DNA of 64,000 nt from Macrocystis pyrifera (Eukaryota > Sar > Phaeophyceae > Laminariales > Laminariaceae), in the NCBI GenBank assembly GCA_031763025.1, contig JASSKH010000007.1, forward strand, positions 9,625,930 to 9,689,929, written 5' to 3'. The notes below the pieces were generated by a model. That model saw only the letters and a program-made list of their open reading frames with translations. It was not told the DNA's origin and searched no databases. The position numbers and the translations under genes were made by a program. Shown piece by piece: positions 11,601-38,727 of the stretch. Position 1 is the first letter of the stretch. Every line of letters begins with the position of its first letter.

Positions 11601-14600
11601 AAAAAAACCGGCCACACTCCGTTCAGTAGCCTCTCTTGCGTACATGAACTAAGCGGGCCACGTTGTAGCCCGGGCACAAGAAAGGTAGACCTCACGCACG
11701 TTTGGTCAAACAACAAACACGAGTCAACGCTGACCAAAGGCGGCACCCTGACCGATCGTGACAGGGACCGCGCAAAACAAAACGAATCTGCATGCACGCC
11801 GCACCCGTTAGATTTCGTTTGGTTTTGGCTTTGGTTTGGTTAGTTTATGGTTTGTTTTTGTTTTTGTTTTTGCTTTCGTTTTCGTTTTCGTTGTTGTTTT
11901 TGGGTTTGGTTTCGGTTTTGGTGTTGTCTTTCGTTTTGGTTTTGGCTTGGGTGTTGGTTTGGTTCGGTTCGGTTCGGTTTGGTTTGGCTTGGGTTGGTTT
12001 GGTTTGGTTCGGTTCGGTTGGCTTTGGTTTGGATTGGTTTTGTCACATTTGGTGTTGGTTTAGCTTGATTGTGATCTTTGTTTCGATATTTTTTGCTTTG
12101 ATTGTTTTTGTTCCGATTCGGTTAGGTTATGGTCGCGAGTTCCGTTCCGTTTCGTTAAGTTGTTCTGTTTCCGTTTCGTTTCGGTTTCGCTTCGTTTCAC
12201 CCTGTTTCATTTCGTTCGTTTCTTCTCGTTTCAATTCCGTTAATTCTGTTCCGTTCGCGTTAAGGTTATTCTGGCTTAGTTTGCTTTTGTTCGGTTCGGT
12301 TCGGTTCGGTTCGGGTTCGGCTTGGTTTGGTCTCGTTTGGTACGGTTCAGTCTGCCTTCCGCTCTGTAATTTTTTTCGCGCTTCCGAGCGCACTCTGCCG
12401 CTTTTATCTCACCTCCCACGTCATACGTGTCGGGTATGGTGGCGTAATGCATCATCTCCACCGCGAGGGCGATGTCGATGCACTTCTCCTGCACGCCCAT
12501 GGTGGTGGCCATGTGCACCTCGAAGTTCTGCTCGCGCATGGCGTTGAACATCTGCATGCGGGTGCTGTCTTTGTCGGTATCGCTCCGCGCGCTAGAGAAG
12601 ACCACCGTTCGCACCACCTTTTCCGCGACCCAATCGTGGCCATGTTTCGTCCGGGGGCCGAAATACCCGAAAACACACACACACAAAACACGAACCAAAC
12701 AAGAGAAACGAAGCATTTAGTGCGAAACACAAAGCACAAAATACACGAAAAAAATACAAAATACAAAATTACAACACACAACGCACAACACACCGACGGA
12801 CAGAAACATAACGCACGGAACACGAAAACAACAACAACACAGGGCGCCAAAAATAAAAATAAAATAAAAAAAGAAAGAAGAACAAAGCGCGCAAACCAAA
12901 AAAAGCACGAGGAGAAAAGTCCAAAGCCCGAAATACAAAAAGCACGAGGCAACGCACGAAGCACGAAGCAGAAGGCGCACAGCACAGAAGGAGGGGGAGG
13001 AGGAGGATGGCAAGAAGGGCGACGAGGAAGCAGATAAGCGGAGCAACCAGTTGGTTGCGTTGATACGATCGTTGCGCGCAAGCGAGAGCACACACCGAAG
13101 AAAATCACAACACACTAAAATAATAAACGGCGTCGGGTTCCCGGCAAGGTGGGGGCGGGGGGGAGGAACGCGGAGGAGGGCAAGAAGCGCCGCGTGCCTG
13201 ATTCCGGCGCACGACAATACCGCCGTACGCACGTGTACCTGGCGATCGTTGCAGGGTATACCTGGTATAGGCGTTCCAGACCAGAAACCGAGAAGGCCGG
13301 GTGTGAACAAAGCACGTTTTTTCAATCGTGATTAACTTCGAGGACGTTGGGCCTGTTCTTCTGCGACCGCTGAAACAAACTGTAGTGCCGATGGGCCGAA
13401 AGTGAGAGCCACAAAATAGGTAGTAACAGCTACAGTAGCAGCAGCAACAGCAACAGCGGAAAATACAGCAAGGGTGATAACGACAGCAGCACGAAAACAG
13501 CAACAGCAACAACGACGACAGCGACAATAGGACAGCCACGACCATCACGACCACCACTACCAGACAACAGAGTTGCCGTCACCATCATCACCACCACCAC
13601 CAACAACAACAACGAAAGGCGCTGTGAGTAGTCGCGTTTAACCCTTGAGCAGTAGCACCAACCTTTCGCAATCTCCACGCCCACCACTAGACCGTCGCAA
13701 TGTTTCTCGGACACTTCATAGGAGTTACCCGCCCCCTCACCTCCACGAGACGAGAAGGCTGGCCGTTCTTGGCGAGCTGCTCGTGCAGGGCGCGGCTGAT
13801 GATCACGGGCAGCATTTCCCACTTGACCTTGTACTCGTAATTCCACCCGGGCCCCAGCTTAGCCGATACGTGACACCTCTCCCCCCTAAGCCCACGCCAC
13901 CCCCCACCCCCAACCCCGACCCACCCCGCGAGCGCAAAAGAGAGGGAGGACAAAAAGAAACACACACGAGAACAGTTAGACCCGCACACAGAGCACGCTA
14001 AACAACAAGAGCAAGGAAGACAGAGGGAGCCGAGGCAGAGAGAAGGGATCGAGATAACGAAGAGCTAGGCGTGTCTACAGAAGCAAGAACACGAAGAACA
14101 GGCTACGTATTGAATGGCAGAGGCATGCGGGGCGCAGCGTAGGGGAGGGGGTGTACTCATGTCCTGCATGGCCGCAGCCGTACCATCGTAAGGAAGGGAG
14201 GGGGGGGGGGGGGGGGGTCGAAAGAGGCCGACTGTTCAAGGTTGCGTGTGATACGCAGGGGCAGTTAGGGTCGTCTGCGTCGCCGCCATTGCCCACCTTA
14301 ACGGCGAGGAACATACTGCGCGTCGACGGAACGGTGGTTTAGCTAAACAGGCTGACAGGACCAAACAGGTTGGCAGAACGGAAGAAAAGGCGCGAAGGTA
14401 GGCAGTCGCCCGGCGTCAGCGAACACCGCCACCACCACTACCACCACCAACCGAGGTCACCACCAGCACTACTATCACCACCACCGCCATCACCATCACC
14501 ACCGCCACTGCCACCAACCACTACCACCACCACCAACAACACCAACAACACCACCTAAAAAAACGTAGAAGCGCTGACGCCCAACGAGAAACAAAGCAAA

Positions 14601-15842
14601 ACATATTACGTCGCGTGTCAAGAAGACCAAAAAAAAAAAAAAACCGGCGCGGAGGGATCATAGCCACGTCCGATACTCGCGCAGAGAATTACAGCGCTGA
14701 GCCGTAAAACTGCGAAACACACAAAAACCCGGCGACAAAACGCCCGCTTGCAACGACGAACGCAAACCGGAATCCACACCTACACATAATACGAGCACAA
14801 ACCCCGTACCCCCGCCTCGGAACATGCACACAAACACACAGCACATTTCGGTCACTCCCGCCTCGCCTCGCGTCGTCCCGCTGCTATAAGGCTTAGTTTG
14901 GGAGAGGCCATTGGTCAACCTTTTACCAGCACGAGCCAGTGCCAATTAGCCCAGCCGACTATTAATAATAATGTCTAAAAAAAAAAATGGCGTCGACGGC
15001 AGGACACGGTTTTTGGGTCGCGTGTTCGAATCTCTCCACCTTCCATAAACATCATTTTGACCGAAAAAAAGTTGAACTTTTCAATGTCGAATCTGGAAAA
15101 TACTCTCCCTGGGTTTCCAGAAATGGGAATCACGTGTTGGTGACACGTCGACCCGTATACCCGGTTTGGATCTGAATATACCACCGTTCAATGAGGGGAG
15201 AATATAACAAGAAGGCTCAGCTTGGGTACGTAGGCGATCGCTTAATATTTTACCGGTAAGCCCAGCAGACTAATGCCTCAACATCGCCTCCCGCCTCGCC
15301 CCACCTGCAACTCCCCCAGCGCTTTTTTTTTTTTTTTAAATCGCGCACCTTCCAAAAAAACTGTAGTAGAGCCATGTTCCGTCGACGAAAACCATGACTT
15401 TAAGAGGAACCGAGCGCTTCGCGGCGGCCTCCATGCTCTCCTCCGCATCTTCCGCGGTCTCCTCCGCAAGACCCGTAGTAACCCGCGGCTCCTCCACGCC
15501 CTCCCGGGTCGCGCCCACCACTCCCCCCCCCCCCCCCCCCCTCCTCTGCCCTCTACCGCCCACGTGGTTCCCATCCACCCCTCGTCCATCTGGTAGCCGT
15601 TGTTGTTTGGTCGGGGGGTGCCCACGGCGTCAGCAGCGCTTTCAGCGTGGGCGTTTAACCTTGTCCTGGTGGTGCCAGTGGTGGTGATGGTGGCGGCGGC
15701 GGCAGCGGTGCCGCAGCCGAGGGTTCTGCCTCTTCTTCCTGCCGACGAGGGAGAAGAAGAATCCGCTGCCGTCGCTGCCATCGCTGCTGCTGTTCCCGAC
15801 GAACTACCCCGTCCGACGATTCGTGTCGCCGCAGACCAAGGT
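4723..15842 (-). CDS. NYN-LOTUS-SAP-LOTUS protein, predicted RNA-binding endoribonuclease (MARF1/limkain-b1-like)
   Basis: I place eight exons at 15842-15349, 13876-13741, 12617-12413, 11048-10856, 9105-8931, 7751-7629, 6650-6508 and 5487-4723. Every junction is in matching phase. Domains in order are: an Ala/Gly-rich leader; an NYN (PIN-like) nuclease domain over exons 1-4, with the acidic residues of VFVDGTWLYY, CIDIALAVEM and LVTGDKDF; a LOTUS/OST-HTH winged helix over exons 5-6; an acidic linker; a SAP helix-turn-helix; a Pro/Gly linker; and a second LOTUS-like domain. NYN proteins with LOTUS repeats are established RNA regulators (MARF1 type), so an RNA-cleaving or RNA-silencing role is likely, but it is inferred. 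Frame breaks fall in poly(C) runs at 15523-15541 and 5141-5171. Exon 1 begins at a splice acceptor, so the true start lies further right and was not found. Confidence 0.85.
5141..5171. repeat. 31-nt poly(C) run inside coding exon
   Basis: On the coding strand this is G(31), read as poly-Gly. The reading frame before the run (SAP) and after it (LOTUS 2) differ by one base. Confidence 0.8.
5619..5775. repeat. Diverged dispersed repeat, copy 2
   Basis: It shares a diverged series of blocks with 3418-3610 in the same orientation, including AGCATGCGCCAGCCAGCAAT against the related block at 3427. It lies in the intron between exons 7 and 8 of the NYN/LOTUS gene. Confidence 0.5.
6508..6650 (-). CDS. 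NYN/LOTUS gene exon 7: acidic linker
   Basis: The exon runs from acceptor GATCAG to donor GTATAC. It is 143 nt, entering in phase 0 and leaving in phase 2. It encodes an Asp/Glu-rich linker (DDADDEEEESDWAVDEE) between the first LOTUS domain and the SAP domain. Confidence 0.75.
6661..6948 (-). mobile_element. SINE-like repeat with poly(C) tail: two chained pieces
   Basis: The element lies on the minus strand, so its C tail appears as poly(G) on the left. A piece of about 40 bases (6676-6718) ends at a second G run (6720-6740), where a longer 5'-truncated copy begins and runs to about 6948. The body has the recurrent blocks ACCGACCAGACAGACATTGC and GCGAAGCGCCGTGAGG. Confidence 0.75.
6953..7020 (-). 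mobile_element. SINE-like repeat, 3' fragment with poly(C) tail
   Basis: A G-rich run followed by GTACTCGATATCATGCATGG and CCGTAGTCATTTGAC. Only the 3' 45 bases of the element are kept, and it follows the previous copy directly. Confidence 0.65.
7285..7620. repeat. Degenerate (CCAA)n minisatellite
   Basis: About 330 bases made of CCAA/CCGA/CAAC units with interruptions, lying in the intron between exons 6 and 7 of the NYN/LOTUS gene. It ends just before the donor at 7628. It is not coding. Confidence 0.9.
7629..7751 (-). CDS. NYN/LOTUS gene exon 6: second half of LOTUS domain 1
   Basis: The exon is 123 nt, phase 0 at both ends, with acceptor CGTAG and donor GTGCGT. It encodes the C-terminal part of the winged helix, SWGSLTKFLVEHNDVFQVG, which follows directly on ALAVIKE of exon 5 as expected for a LOTUS domain. 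Confidence 0.8.
8619..8737. repeat. Long interrupted poly(C) tract
   Basis: More than 100 C residues with a few interruptions, in the intron after LOTUS exon 5. No recognisable SINE or LINE end sits next to it. Confidence 0.9.
8931..9105 (-). CDS. NYN/LOTUS gene exon 5: first half of LOTUS domain 1
   Basis: The exon is 175 nt, with acceptor TGTTTCAG and donor GTACGG. It encodes a helical region, VAPEVLCEVIIKLMEHMGG, then SRDLGRALN and ALAVIKE, typical of the OST-HTH/LOTUS fold. The first base completes the codon left by the NYN exon. Confidence 0.8.
9128..9423 (-). mobile_element. SINE-like repeat, 5'-truncated, with short C tail
   Basis: The G run at about 9130-9140 is followed by GTACTCATTATCATGCATGG and the standard body. 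The copy is diverged (for example CGTCGGGACGGAGCAACTCG) and ends near a CG-rich dinucleotide tract at 9400. The left edge lies about 25 bases upstream of the acceptor of LOTUS exon 5. Confidence 0.75.
9495..9815. repeat. Diverged minisatellite, about 45-55 bp unit
   Basis: Repeated motifs of the form CTGTCCGGAAATGTAAATAC with T-rich spacers occur six or seven times. It lies in the intron between NYN exon 4 and LOTUS exon 5. Confidence 0.6.
10856..11048 (-). CDS. NYN/LOTUS gene exon 4: NYN C-terminal part
   Basis: The exon is 193 nt, with acceptor GAGAAG and donor GTGAAG. It encodes the VLVTGDKDFMPAMSRTRQKG strand-helix unit, whose two Asp residues are the conserved acidic pair of NYN nucleases. 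It then encodes a tail ending DDMVEYMPP. Confidence 0.85.
11815..12370. repeat. (GGTTY)n G/T-rich satellite-like array
   Basis: Over 500 bases of GGTTT/GGTTC/TTCGG pentamers and relatives, with strong strand asymmetry. A matching array is at 27275-27590. Here it lies in the intron just after NYN exon 3. Confidence 0.9.
12413..12617 (-). CDS. NYN/LOTUS gene exon 3: NYN central part
   Basis: The exon is 205 nt, with donor GTGAGA. It encodes VVRTVVFSSAR, NFEVHMATTMG and EKCIDIALAVEMMHYA, the last carrying a conserved acidic residue of the NYN active site. The acceptor GGAAAAG has no nearby pyrimidine tract, yet phase and domain continuity both require it. Confidence 0.8.
12665..12990. repeat. 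A-rich degenerate ACACAAA/GCACGAA array
   Basis: A purine- and A-rich stretch of CACAAA, ACACGA and AAGCACG repeats. It replaces the region where a pyrimidine tract for NYN exon 3 would lie, on the opposite strand. Confidence 0.7.
13430..13620. repeat. CAG/CAA/CAC trinucleotide-rich region
   Basis: Imperfect CAGCAACAG and ACCACC repeats in the intron between NYN exons 2 and 3. The open frames here have no domain similarity. Confidence 0.7.
13741..13876 (-). CDS. NYN/LOTUS gene exon 2
   Basis: The exon is 136 nt, with acceptor GGGAGAG and donor GTGAGG. It encodes KLGPGWNYEYKVKWEMLPVI and then ALHEQL, ending in RLVE. It joins exon 1 (FFGR) and exon 3 (VVRTVVF) in frame. Confidence 0.8.
14142..14190 (-). 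mobile_element. SINE-like repeat, short 3' fragment
   Basis: A G run, then TGTACTCATGTCCTGCATGG and CCGCAGCCGTACCATCG, the 3' end of the family. The rest is missing. Confidence 0.5.
14988..15045 (+). repeat. tRNA-like fragment (A- and B-box-like motifs)
   Basis: TGGCGTCGACGG resembles an A box, and 36 bases on GTGTTCGAATCTC resembles a pol III B box and tRNA T-loop, ending CTCCACC. No matching 5' acceptor half is seen, so this is a tRNA-derived relic rather than a gene. Confidence 0.35.
15349..15842 (-). CDS. NYN/LOTUS gene exon 1 (first recognised): low-complexity leader and NYN strand 1
   Basis: A textbook acceptor, TTCTCCGCAG, precedes 15842. An Ala/Thr/Ser-rich leader runs into a 19-nt C run at 15523-15541, where the frame must change by one base. 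After it comes an acidic helix and the first NYN strand, KVMVFVDGTWLYYSFFGR, before donor GTGCGC. Upstream exons were not found with confidence. Confidence 0.75.
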
Positions 15843-15887
15843 CTGCGGAGAAGAGGGGAAGGTGGCAAGATGGAAAAAAAAAACAAG

Positions 15888-17349
15888 ATTTAAAAGTCGT
15901 TCGTGGGGTGTTCTTAAGTGTCCCTCGTCGCTGTATAAATATTACCGGGAGTCAACGGTTGTTGTTGTTGTTGTTGTCACATGAACTCGTCGCCAAAATC
16001 GAGCCCGTGGTCACAGGACAGACTCGAACAACTCTGGAGTGGAAGATGGCGTGTGTCGGGTGTTAAACATCGTTTTATCTTTCGCGGAAGTCGTCGGAGG
16101 GTTTTGCGACCCCAAGCGTCATCAGTTCCCCTCTTGCAAATACCTCAGTGTGTAAAAAAAAAGCGTAGCGATGGAGGCAGGCGTCCATCGTGATGGTGCT
16201 GCGTGGGCATAGCTTGTTGCATACCCTTGGTACTATATACTGCTGGAACACGAAACATGTTGCAGCCAGGGTTGTGAACCGAAAACCGAAAGTCGTTTTT
16301 TTTCGGTAGGTTCTTGTCGATTTTTCCCGACCGACAACCGACTTTTTCCAGTCGGTTTTTCGATTGCCAACAAAAATCGAAACCGAAAAACCGATTCGGT
16401 TTTGGCGGTCGATCTATTTTTCTCCTGTCCCCTACGTCAATAACGCCTAACTATGTGCATGGAAACACCGAAAAGCCGCAACACGAAACGTGATACCTGG
16501 TACAGCAGTCAGTGGGTACAGGTGTTTCTGGAAGTCGAAAACGGCGCTCTGACAGACTACCTATTAATACTTGCAGGGGCAGACGGACGGCCTCACGGCG
16601 CCGCTCGCAAACTTTTTCAATAAAAAAATCCCAAAAAACAGCAGTACCGTCCTGGCATCGCCGTCGTGCAGTAAGCCACCAACTGCTCTGGGTCGAACCG
16701 CAACTGCGACGTGCTGCTACCGGCCGGTACTGAGTACCTGGTACAGCAGCATACCTGGTATACATACATACTGCTGCTGTGGCAGCGGCTGCAGAGGGGA
16801 AGTATGTACCCATACGTTCGGAGACACAGGGTGCGTTTCGGTATTTACCCCAAATTCAAACGCTCTCTATATTTACGAACAGAGCAGTACCGCGCTGTCC
16901 GTCATGATTTAGCATGTTTCATGCCTCCGCTGGAGCCACTCACACAGCCAGGGGCGCGGGAGCACATCACCCGTGAAGTGACGCGCGAAGGGCAGAGAGG
17001 CTGTCTGTGCCCAAGTGCTACTAAGTGATGCTGCTGATGCTGCTGCTGCTGCTGTTGAGAGCTTAGCGGAGGTAAGTATTCATACGATACACAGCCAGCA
17101 GCAAGCAGTGGCGCCGGCTGAAGACTGGAACGACATGTTGAGCTGGACGCTGGACGCTGGACATGTTTCATGTTTATATTATGTTCGTAAGCCATCTACA
17201 GCAGTAAGACGATCCACATGAGCCGGAGACAGCAGCACATGCTGCCTCGACGTTCAGGTACTCCTTGTCCAGGTCCGTTCTCAGCTAACCACGACCTAGG
17301 CACATCGCATTCAAGGCCGGCGGAAAATACCCTATAGTTCGCTTGTTCT
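15888..17349. other. Upstream part of the NYN/LOTUS locus, no exon assigned
   Basis: Missing 5' exons of the NYN/LOTUS gene should lie here or further right. I see a (TTG)n tract at 15957, a 150-base block of CGGTTTT/AAAACCG inverted motifs at 16270-16420, and paired ACCTGGTA palindromes at 16495 and 16735-16765. No exon can be supported. Confidence 0.4.
16270..16420. repeat. Palindrome-rich CCGAAAA/TTTTCGG block
   Basis: About ten copies of CGAAAACCGA-type words and their complements alternate in 150 bases and could fold into several hairpins. Function is unknown. Confidence 0.6.
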
Positions 17350-17610
17350 CACCGCTCCCACCAGGTGCTCCGCTCGACGCCCCACCGCTTGCTCTTGTCG
17401 CGACCTCGCCCAAGGCTGCGCTACCGTGCGTGGAGGGTTGAAGCCATCCGCCCTCGACGCTAGTTGCAAGGTAATCGACAGCCCAGCCCCGAACGCGACA
17501 CCTCTCCAATATCTCAAGCGTCTCCTTAGGGAGCGTCTGGCATCAGGCATTACCATGTGGACAACAAGCAGCTGTGAGCTGTAAGCTGTTTCTCCATCCA
17601 TCTCCCACAA
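17225..17610 (-). CDS. Possible exon pair of unknown gene or 5' part of the NYN/LOTUS gene
   Basis: The stretch 17610-17352 is open and ends at donor GTGAGA (17351-17346). A second stretch follows acceptor GTGGTTAG at about 17287 and encodes LRTDLDKEYLNVEAAC. Joined in phase 0 they read smoothly (EHLVGA then LRTDLDKEYL). A different frame of the first stretch also looks protein-like (ETLEILERCRVRGWAVDYLA). I recognise no domain, and no exon in 15.9-17.2 kb links these to NYN exon 1 in phase. Frame and extent are uncertain. Confidence 0.3.
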
Positions 17611-17822
17611 GAATCCAACTAACTGCGATTTCTTGTTGTTGGTAAATGATGGAAGGCTTTATTTGCAAGGGAATGTGAAATTCCTTGTTCTCCACCAGGC
17701 CCACACCTGCACACCAGCAGCAGAGTCTCTGTTGTGTGCAAGGCAGTGCGCAGCTGTGTCTCGTGTTCCAGCTTACCCAGGTCTAGTAGTATAACCCTAG
17801 CCCGTTGTTAGGAAATATCACG
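17611..17822. promoter_or_regulatory. Candidate divergent promoter region
   Basis: It lies between the minus-strand exons ending near 17610 and the plus-strand ATG at 17823. No core element is obvious, so the call rests on gene orientation only. Confidence 0.3.
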
Positions 17823-34778
<16,956 letters not shown>

Positions 34779-37493
34779 TACATCCATTCCGCGCATTTTG
34801 CTGTTTTTGTTTTTTTTATTTTTTTGTGTGGTTAAGGGTGGCATGGCAGGAATGAAACGACTTTTTTATTGAGGCGCCATACAGTTTTATATTTATTTTT
34901 TAATTCTTTTTTTTTCGGGGGGGAGGGGGGGGGGCTGTGGCAGGACAAGCGAGCCACAAGGTACGCGATTTTATTGCGTACATACGTAGCAGTGTTGAAG
35001 AAAGCGTCATTACGTACTGTACCTGTCCTGTTAATCGTTTGTCGCGTGTGTTGTAGCGTGGGATGCTCCTGTTGCTCGCACTGTCCGCCCATGTGACTCG
35101 TTCGCAGAGAGCACAAACCTGCCGACCACCCTGTTACGGGGTAAGCCTTTCGGGACCCCCCTTTTCAACGGATATATAGCGACTAAAACAACGGCAACTT
35201 TGGTCTCAAATAGTAGTGCTAACCGTCTACGAGCACACCGCGAGAACCCAGCAGTATGTATAGAACCACGTTGCGCCGGTGCTGGGCGATCCCTTGCATT
35301 GTAACTTGGACACCATGTTGCAGAATATCATCACCCCAATGACACGGTGTCCATTACTGCTGTCGTCGTCTCTTACTTGTTGTGTTCATCGTTTCCCCCC
35401 TCTCAAGTCCCACGAGGTGTAAAACCCGTTTTTTTAGCCCATGCTCGAAGCGAGCGCAAAAAACGACGAGGGCGGTCTGGTTGTCCCAACTCTCGGCATT
35501 ACCGTTGGATACCTTTTAGACTTCGTGCTGCCGCGTTGCAGCCGGTCGGTTCTTCCCCCCCCCCTGGCGGCGGTCCTGACCCCTCGATTTGGCGGTTGGA
35601 AAGAGCGCGCGGCAGTACGAGTAGGGGCATCATATACCCACCATCTTGCTGCGTGCGTGTGGCGCATCTCCTTTCACACCGCAGTTCTGACAACCCCCCT
35701 GTACACGCCTTGCTATTCCCCGACAGCTCTTCTAGGCTGCTTTCTAGTGTGGCCGATGGCGCTGTGATCGTCACTTGTTCCAAGATCCACGCCTCGGACC
35801 GAAACATCGATTGCGCCTACCCATGATCTAGATCTTCCAAGGCAGATCTATCTATTCGCGATCTCGTATCACCTACAGCCGTAGCTCATATCGCAGGGTG
35901 AGACCAGCAGGATCGGCATAATCCCCCTGGTTTTCCGGGGGGTTTTTTTTTTCCCATCTAAGATACGCCTCCCAAGTGCTACAAATACGATCTCAATACC
36001 TGAACACCCCAGGGGTAATGACCGGCCTTCCAGCCTCTTTAAAGCAGTACCATAACAGAGGCACATGCTCCCTGGCTGGGTTGGAGCTGTACTACAGCAG
36101 TACGTCTATCCTGGACGGCACACACGACGGCAGGTTAGGATCCTATTGACGACGCACGGTACGACAGCAGGGGTGCGCCCTAAATCTTCTGAGACTCCGA
36201 GCACTACACCCCACCGTAAGATGGAGAAGAGTTGAAAAGTGCAGCCCCGACGAAAAAATACACAACCCATGCATAGAACTACTTACAGATATCTCACTCT
36301 CTGAGCGTGCTCGGTTGGTACATCCCTGGCCTCTCAGAACCCCCACTTGGACATCGCCTCCTTTGATTACTTGCCGAACCTTTCCGGCGGTTCCTCGTTT
36401 TCTCCCCTTTTCTTGGCACATTCAGTTATTTTTCCCTTTTTTCTTTTTTCGTTTCGTGTGCGTGCGTGTACTCCGAGCACGACACCGCGGGCGATCGCGG
36501 CACCGTCGCGGGTGTCAGAGGGTGGTGGCGTGTAGAGGGGGGGTTGCAAGAAGCGCGGTCGCCGTTTTCGTGGCTAGGCGTCGCGTGCGCCTCGAGACTC
36601 GAGGGAAGCATGAATTGGCTCTGTCTGGCCTCCTGGTGTCGCTCCGGTTATAATATGTACAAGCATGTAAGGGTCGTTTTGATACGGATATGCAAAATAA
36701 AATTCAAGAGGTGCTTCTTTTTGCGACCAAGCTGAAGTTTGCAGAGAGAGCTACGCAGTTTGAGCACCAACATTGTCGAGCTGGCGAACGAGGTCCACGG
36801 CGGTGAGCACCGGGCCTCACGCGAGGCGGGCGACGGGGCTCACTGAGGCAGAGAGGGAGGAAAGCTTTACCCGGACCGAATCGGTGGCGAGATGGTCGCG
36901 AGAGGGGCGGGCGGCGTACGAGGCTGAGAGGGACTGTTTGGTTCTTCTACTTGTTTCTTTTTGACCGGTGTGCGTAAGGTGTTCCAATCAGGCAGGAGAT
37001 TACTACACGAGAGGGGACGGGATTTTTTTTTTCTTTCCGAAATTTTCGGCTTCATTTTCATTTTTTTTGCGGTGCTGCTGTGCCGTGCTGTGCTTTCTCT
37101 TTCGTACATATGAGTACAGACATCAGCTTACCAAAAGAAGAAAATAAGTACCCTACCTGGGGTATGTACGTACGTACGGCATGTGAGCGAGTGTAGCGGT
37201 CGGAACCGCCCGCGACGCGAAGCGTATGTGGCGTCCGAGCTGTTTTCTCCTGAAGCATGGCGGCGGGACTCTTGGCATTGTCAAGTCGCCAGTTTGCAAC
37301 TACGATCATAAAAAACTACGAGGTATATTCAATCATGGACCTCTGTCCGCTTCGCATAATTTGATGTACTTTTCCTTCCTGAGCGAGCGTACGGGCGGCG
37401 TAGGCCACCCGCGGAGCGAAGCGCCTTGTATGACATATGTATATATATACATGGGGTATGGGGTACATCACGAAAAACAATTTATTAACTCTT
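34779..37493. other. Intergenic region between convergent genes, left part
   Basis: No gene is supported. It contains a 7-copy CGTACGTA-type patch near 37165 and a segment at 35815-36130 with GATCT-rich inverted motifs resembling the repeats at 52850 and 56720. A short peptide at 36733 looks kinesin-like but is isolated. Confidence 0.35.
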
Positions 37494-37575
37494 TTAGGAC
37501 CTCAGTCCCGTTTTGGGAACAAAATACTTGAAATTTGACTGTTTTGTCCCCAAAACGGGACTGCGGTCCTAAAAA
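37494..37575. mobile_element. Small TIR element, family C (AGGACYGCAGTCCCGTTTT)
   Basis: The left end AGGACCTCAGTCCCGTTTTG and right end CAAAACGGGACTGCGGTCCT are inverted repeats around a core of about 35 bp. Confidence 0.8.
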
Positions 37576-37967
37576 AGCTGATGGGTACGAATATTTTCAA
37601 CAATACTGGGTTAAGGAGCACGGTCAGGCAATCAGTCAGAAAAAAAGAAGAAAAAATGGCAAAAAGCTGCTTCGTACCTCTTTCGTAGCACGCGTCTGAC
37701 TCTACCTATACCTGTACCCGTAGATCATGATCTATCTGTCGGAGAAAGGTGTGCTTGTTTTCACACCTCGGACAGCTGTCATTCTTATCGGAGAGTTTTT
37801 TCTCATACTTTCCATACTTTTTTTCTGCGGAATTTTTTTAATCTTTCAGATTTTCCTGACTTTTTTTTCCCAAATAAATATGTGAAATATAATTCTCCAG
37901 CTTTTTTTTGCTTCTGAAGAATTCCACAAATTGTGACAGAACGTCTCCGTATCTTGGTACTTTATGT

Positions 37968-38250
37968 TATGGTATCCCCTCTCCCCGTTGCGGAGTCATT
38001 TCCCCTCTACCCTGTTGCGGCGTTATGGTCTGTAGCAATCGCCCCCTCATCATACCTGGCAGGCGTTATCGCCTGCTCTTCTGGTGAGCGCCTCGTCCCT
38101 TCGTGCATATGACATCTGGCGAGGCAAACAGCAATTAATAATACAAGAGCTTATAACATCGTCAAGCACCTCGTGTGAGTGACCAGAACAGAGCCAAAGG
38201 CATCAACCTGCTAGCAGTAGTCGGTCGCTAGGTCCATACTGCCTTACATA
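37968..38250 (+). repeat. Direct repeat of about 260-280 bp, copy 1
   Basis: Shares most of its length with 38472-38727, for example CCCCCTCATCATACCTGGCA and CAGAGCCAAAGGCATCAACC. There are clear point differences and small indels. Confidence 0.85.
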
Positions 38251-38471
38251 TAACACTGGCGTCGTCGGCAGGACGCTTTTAGTACCTGTTCGAGGTCTGA
38301 TTTTTTTTCTCAATGCCCGCGTGTAATTGGCCCGCCTTGCAAGTTAGAGGTGAGGGGGTGGGTTGTGAAGTGCCGCATCTTCGATCCATTCTCCGAATTC
38401 TCCGGATTGTTTTTGTTCATTCGTGAGTTTTCTATGAATCTGCATATACGGCCCTTCAGGGTGGGCTAGTG

Positions 38472-38727
38472 TTATGGTATCCCTTCTCCCCTGTTGCGGC
38501 GTTATGGTTTGTAGCAATCGTCCCCTCATCATACCTGGCAGGCGATATTGCCTGCTTTTCTGATGAGCGCCTCGCCCCTTCGTTCAGAAGACCTCTGGCG
38601 AGGCAAACTGCAACTAATACAAGAGCTTGTAACGTCGTCAAGCACCTCGTGCGAGTGACCAGAGCAGAGCCAAAGGCATCAACCTGCTAGGAGTAGTCGG
38701 TCCCTAGGTCCATACTGCCTTATTACA
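38472..38727 (+). repeat. Direct repeat of about 260-280 bp, copy 2
   Basis: Second copy, about 220 bases after the first. The interval carries no coding sequence. I see no features that would make these long terminal repeats. Confidence 0.85.

Noticed and set aside
36733-36815. Kinesin-like peptide LKFAERATQ followed one frame over by TNIVELANEVHG
   Set aside because: It is too short, needs a frame change, and no motor-domain exons were found nearby.
37968-38727. Pair of direct repeats considered as long terminal repeats
   Set aside because: Only about 220 bases separate them, with no internal coding region, primer site or defined ends.
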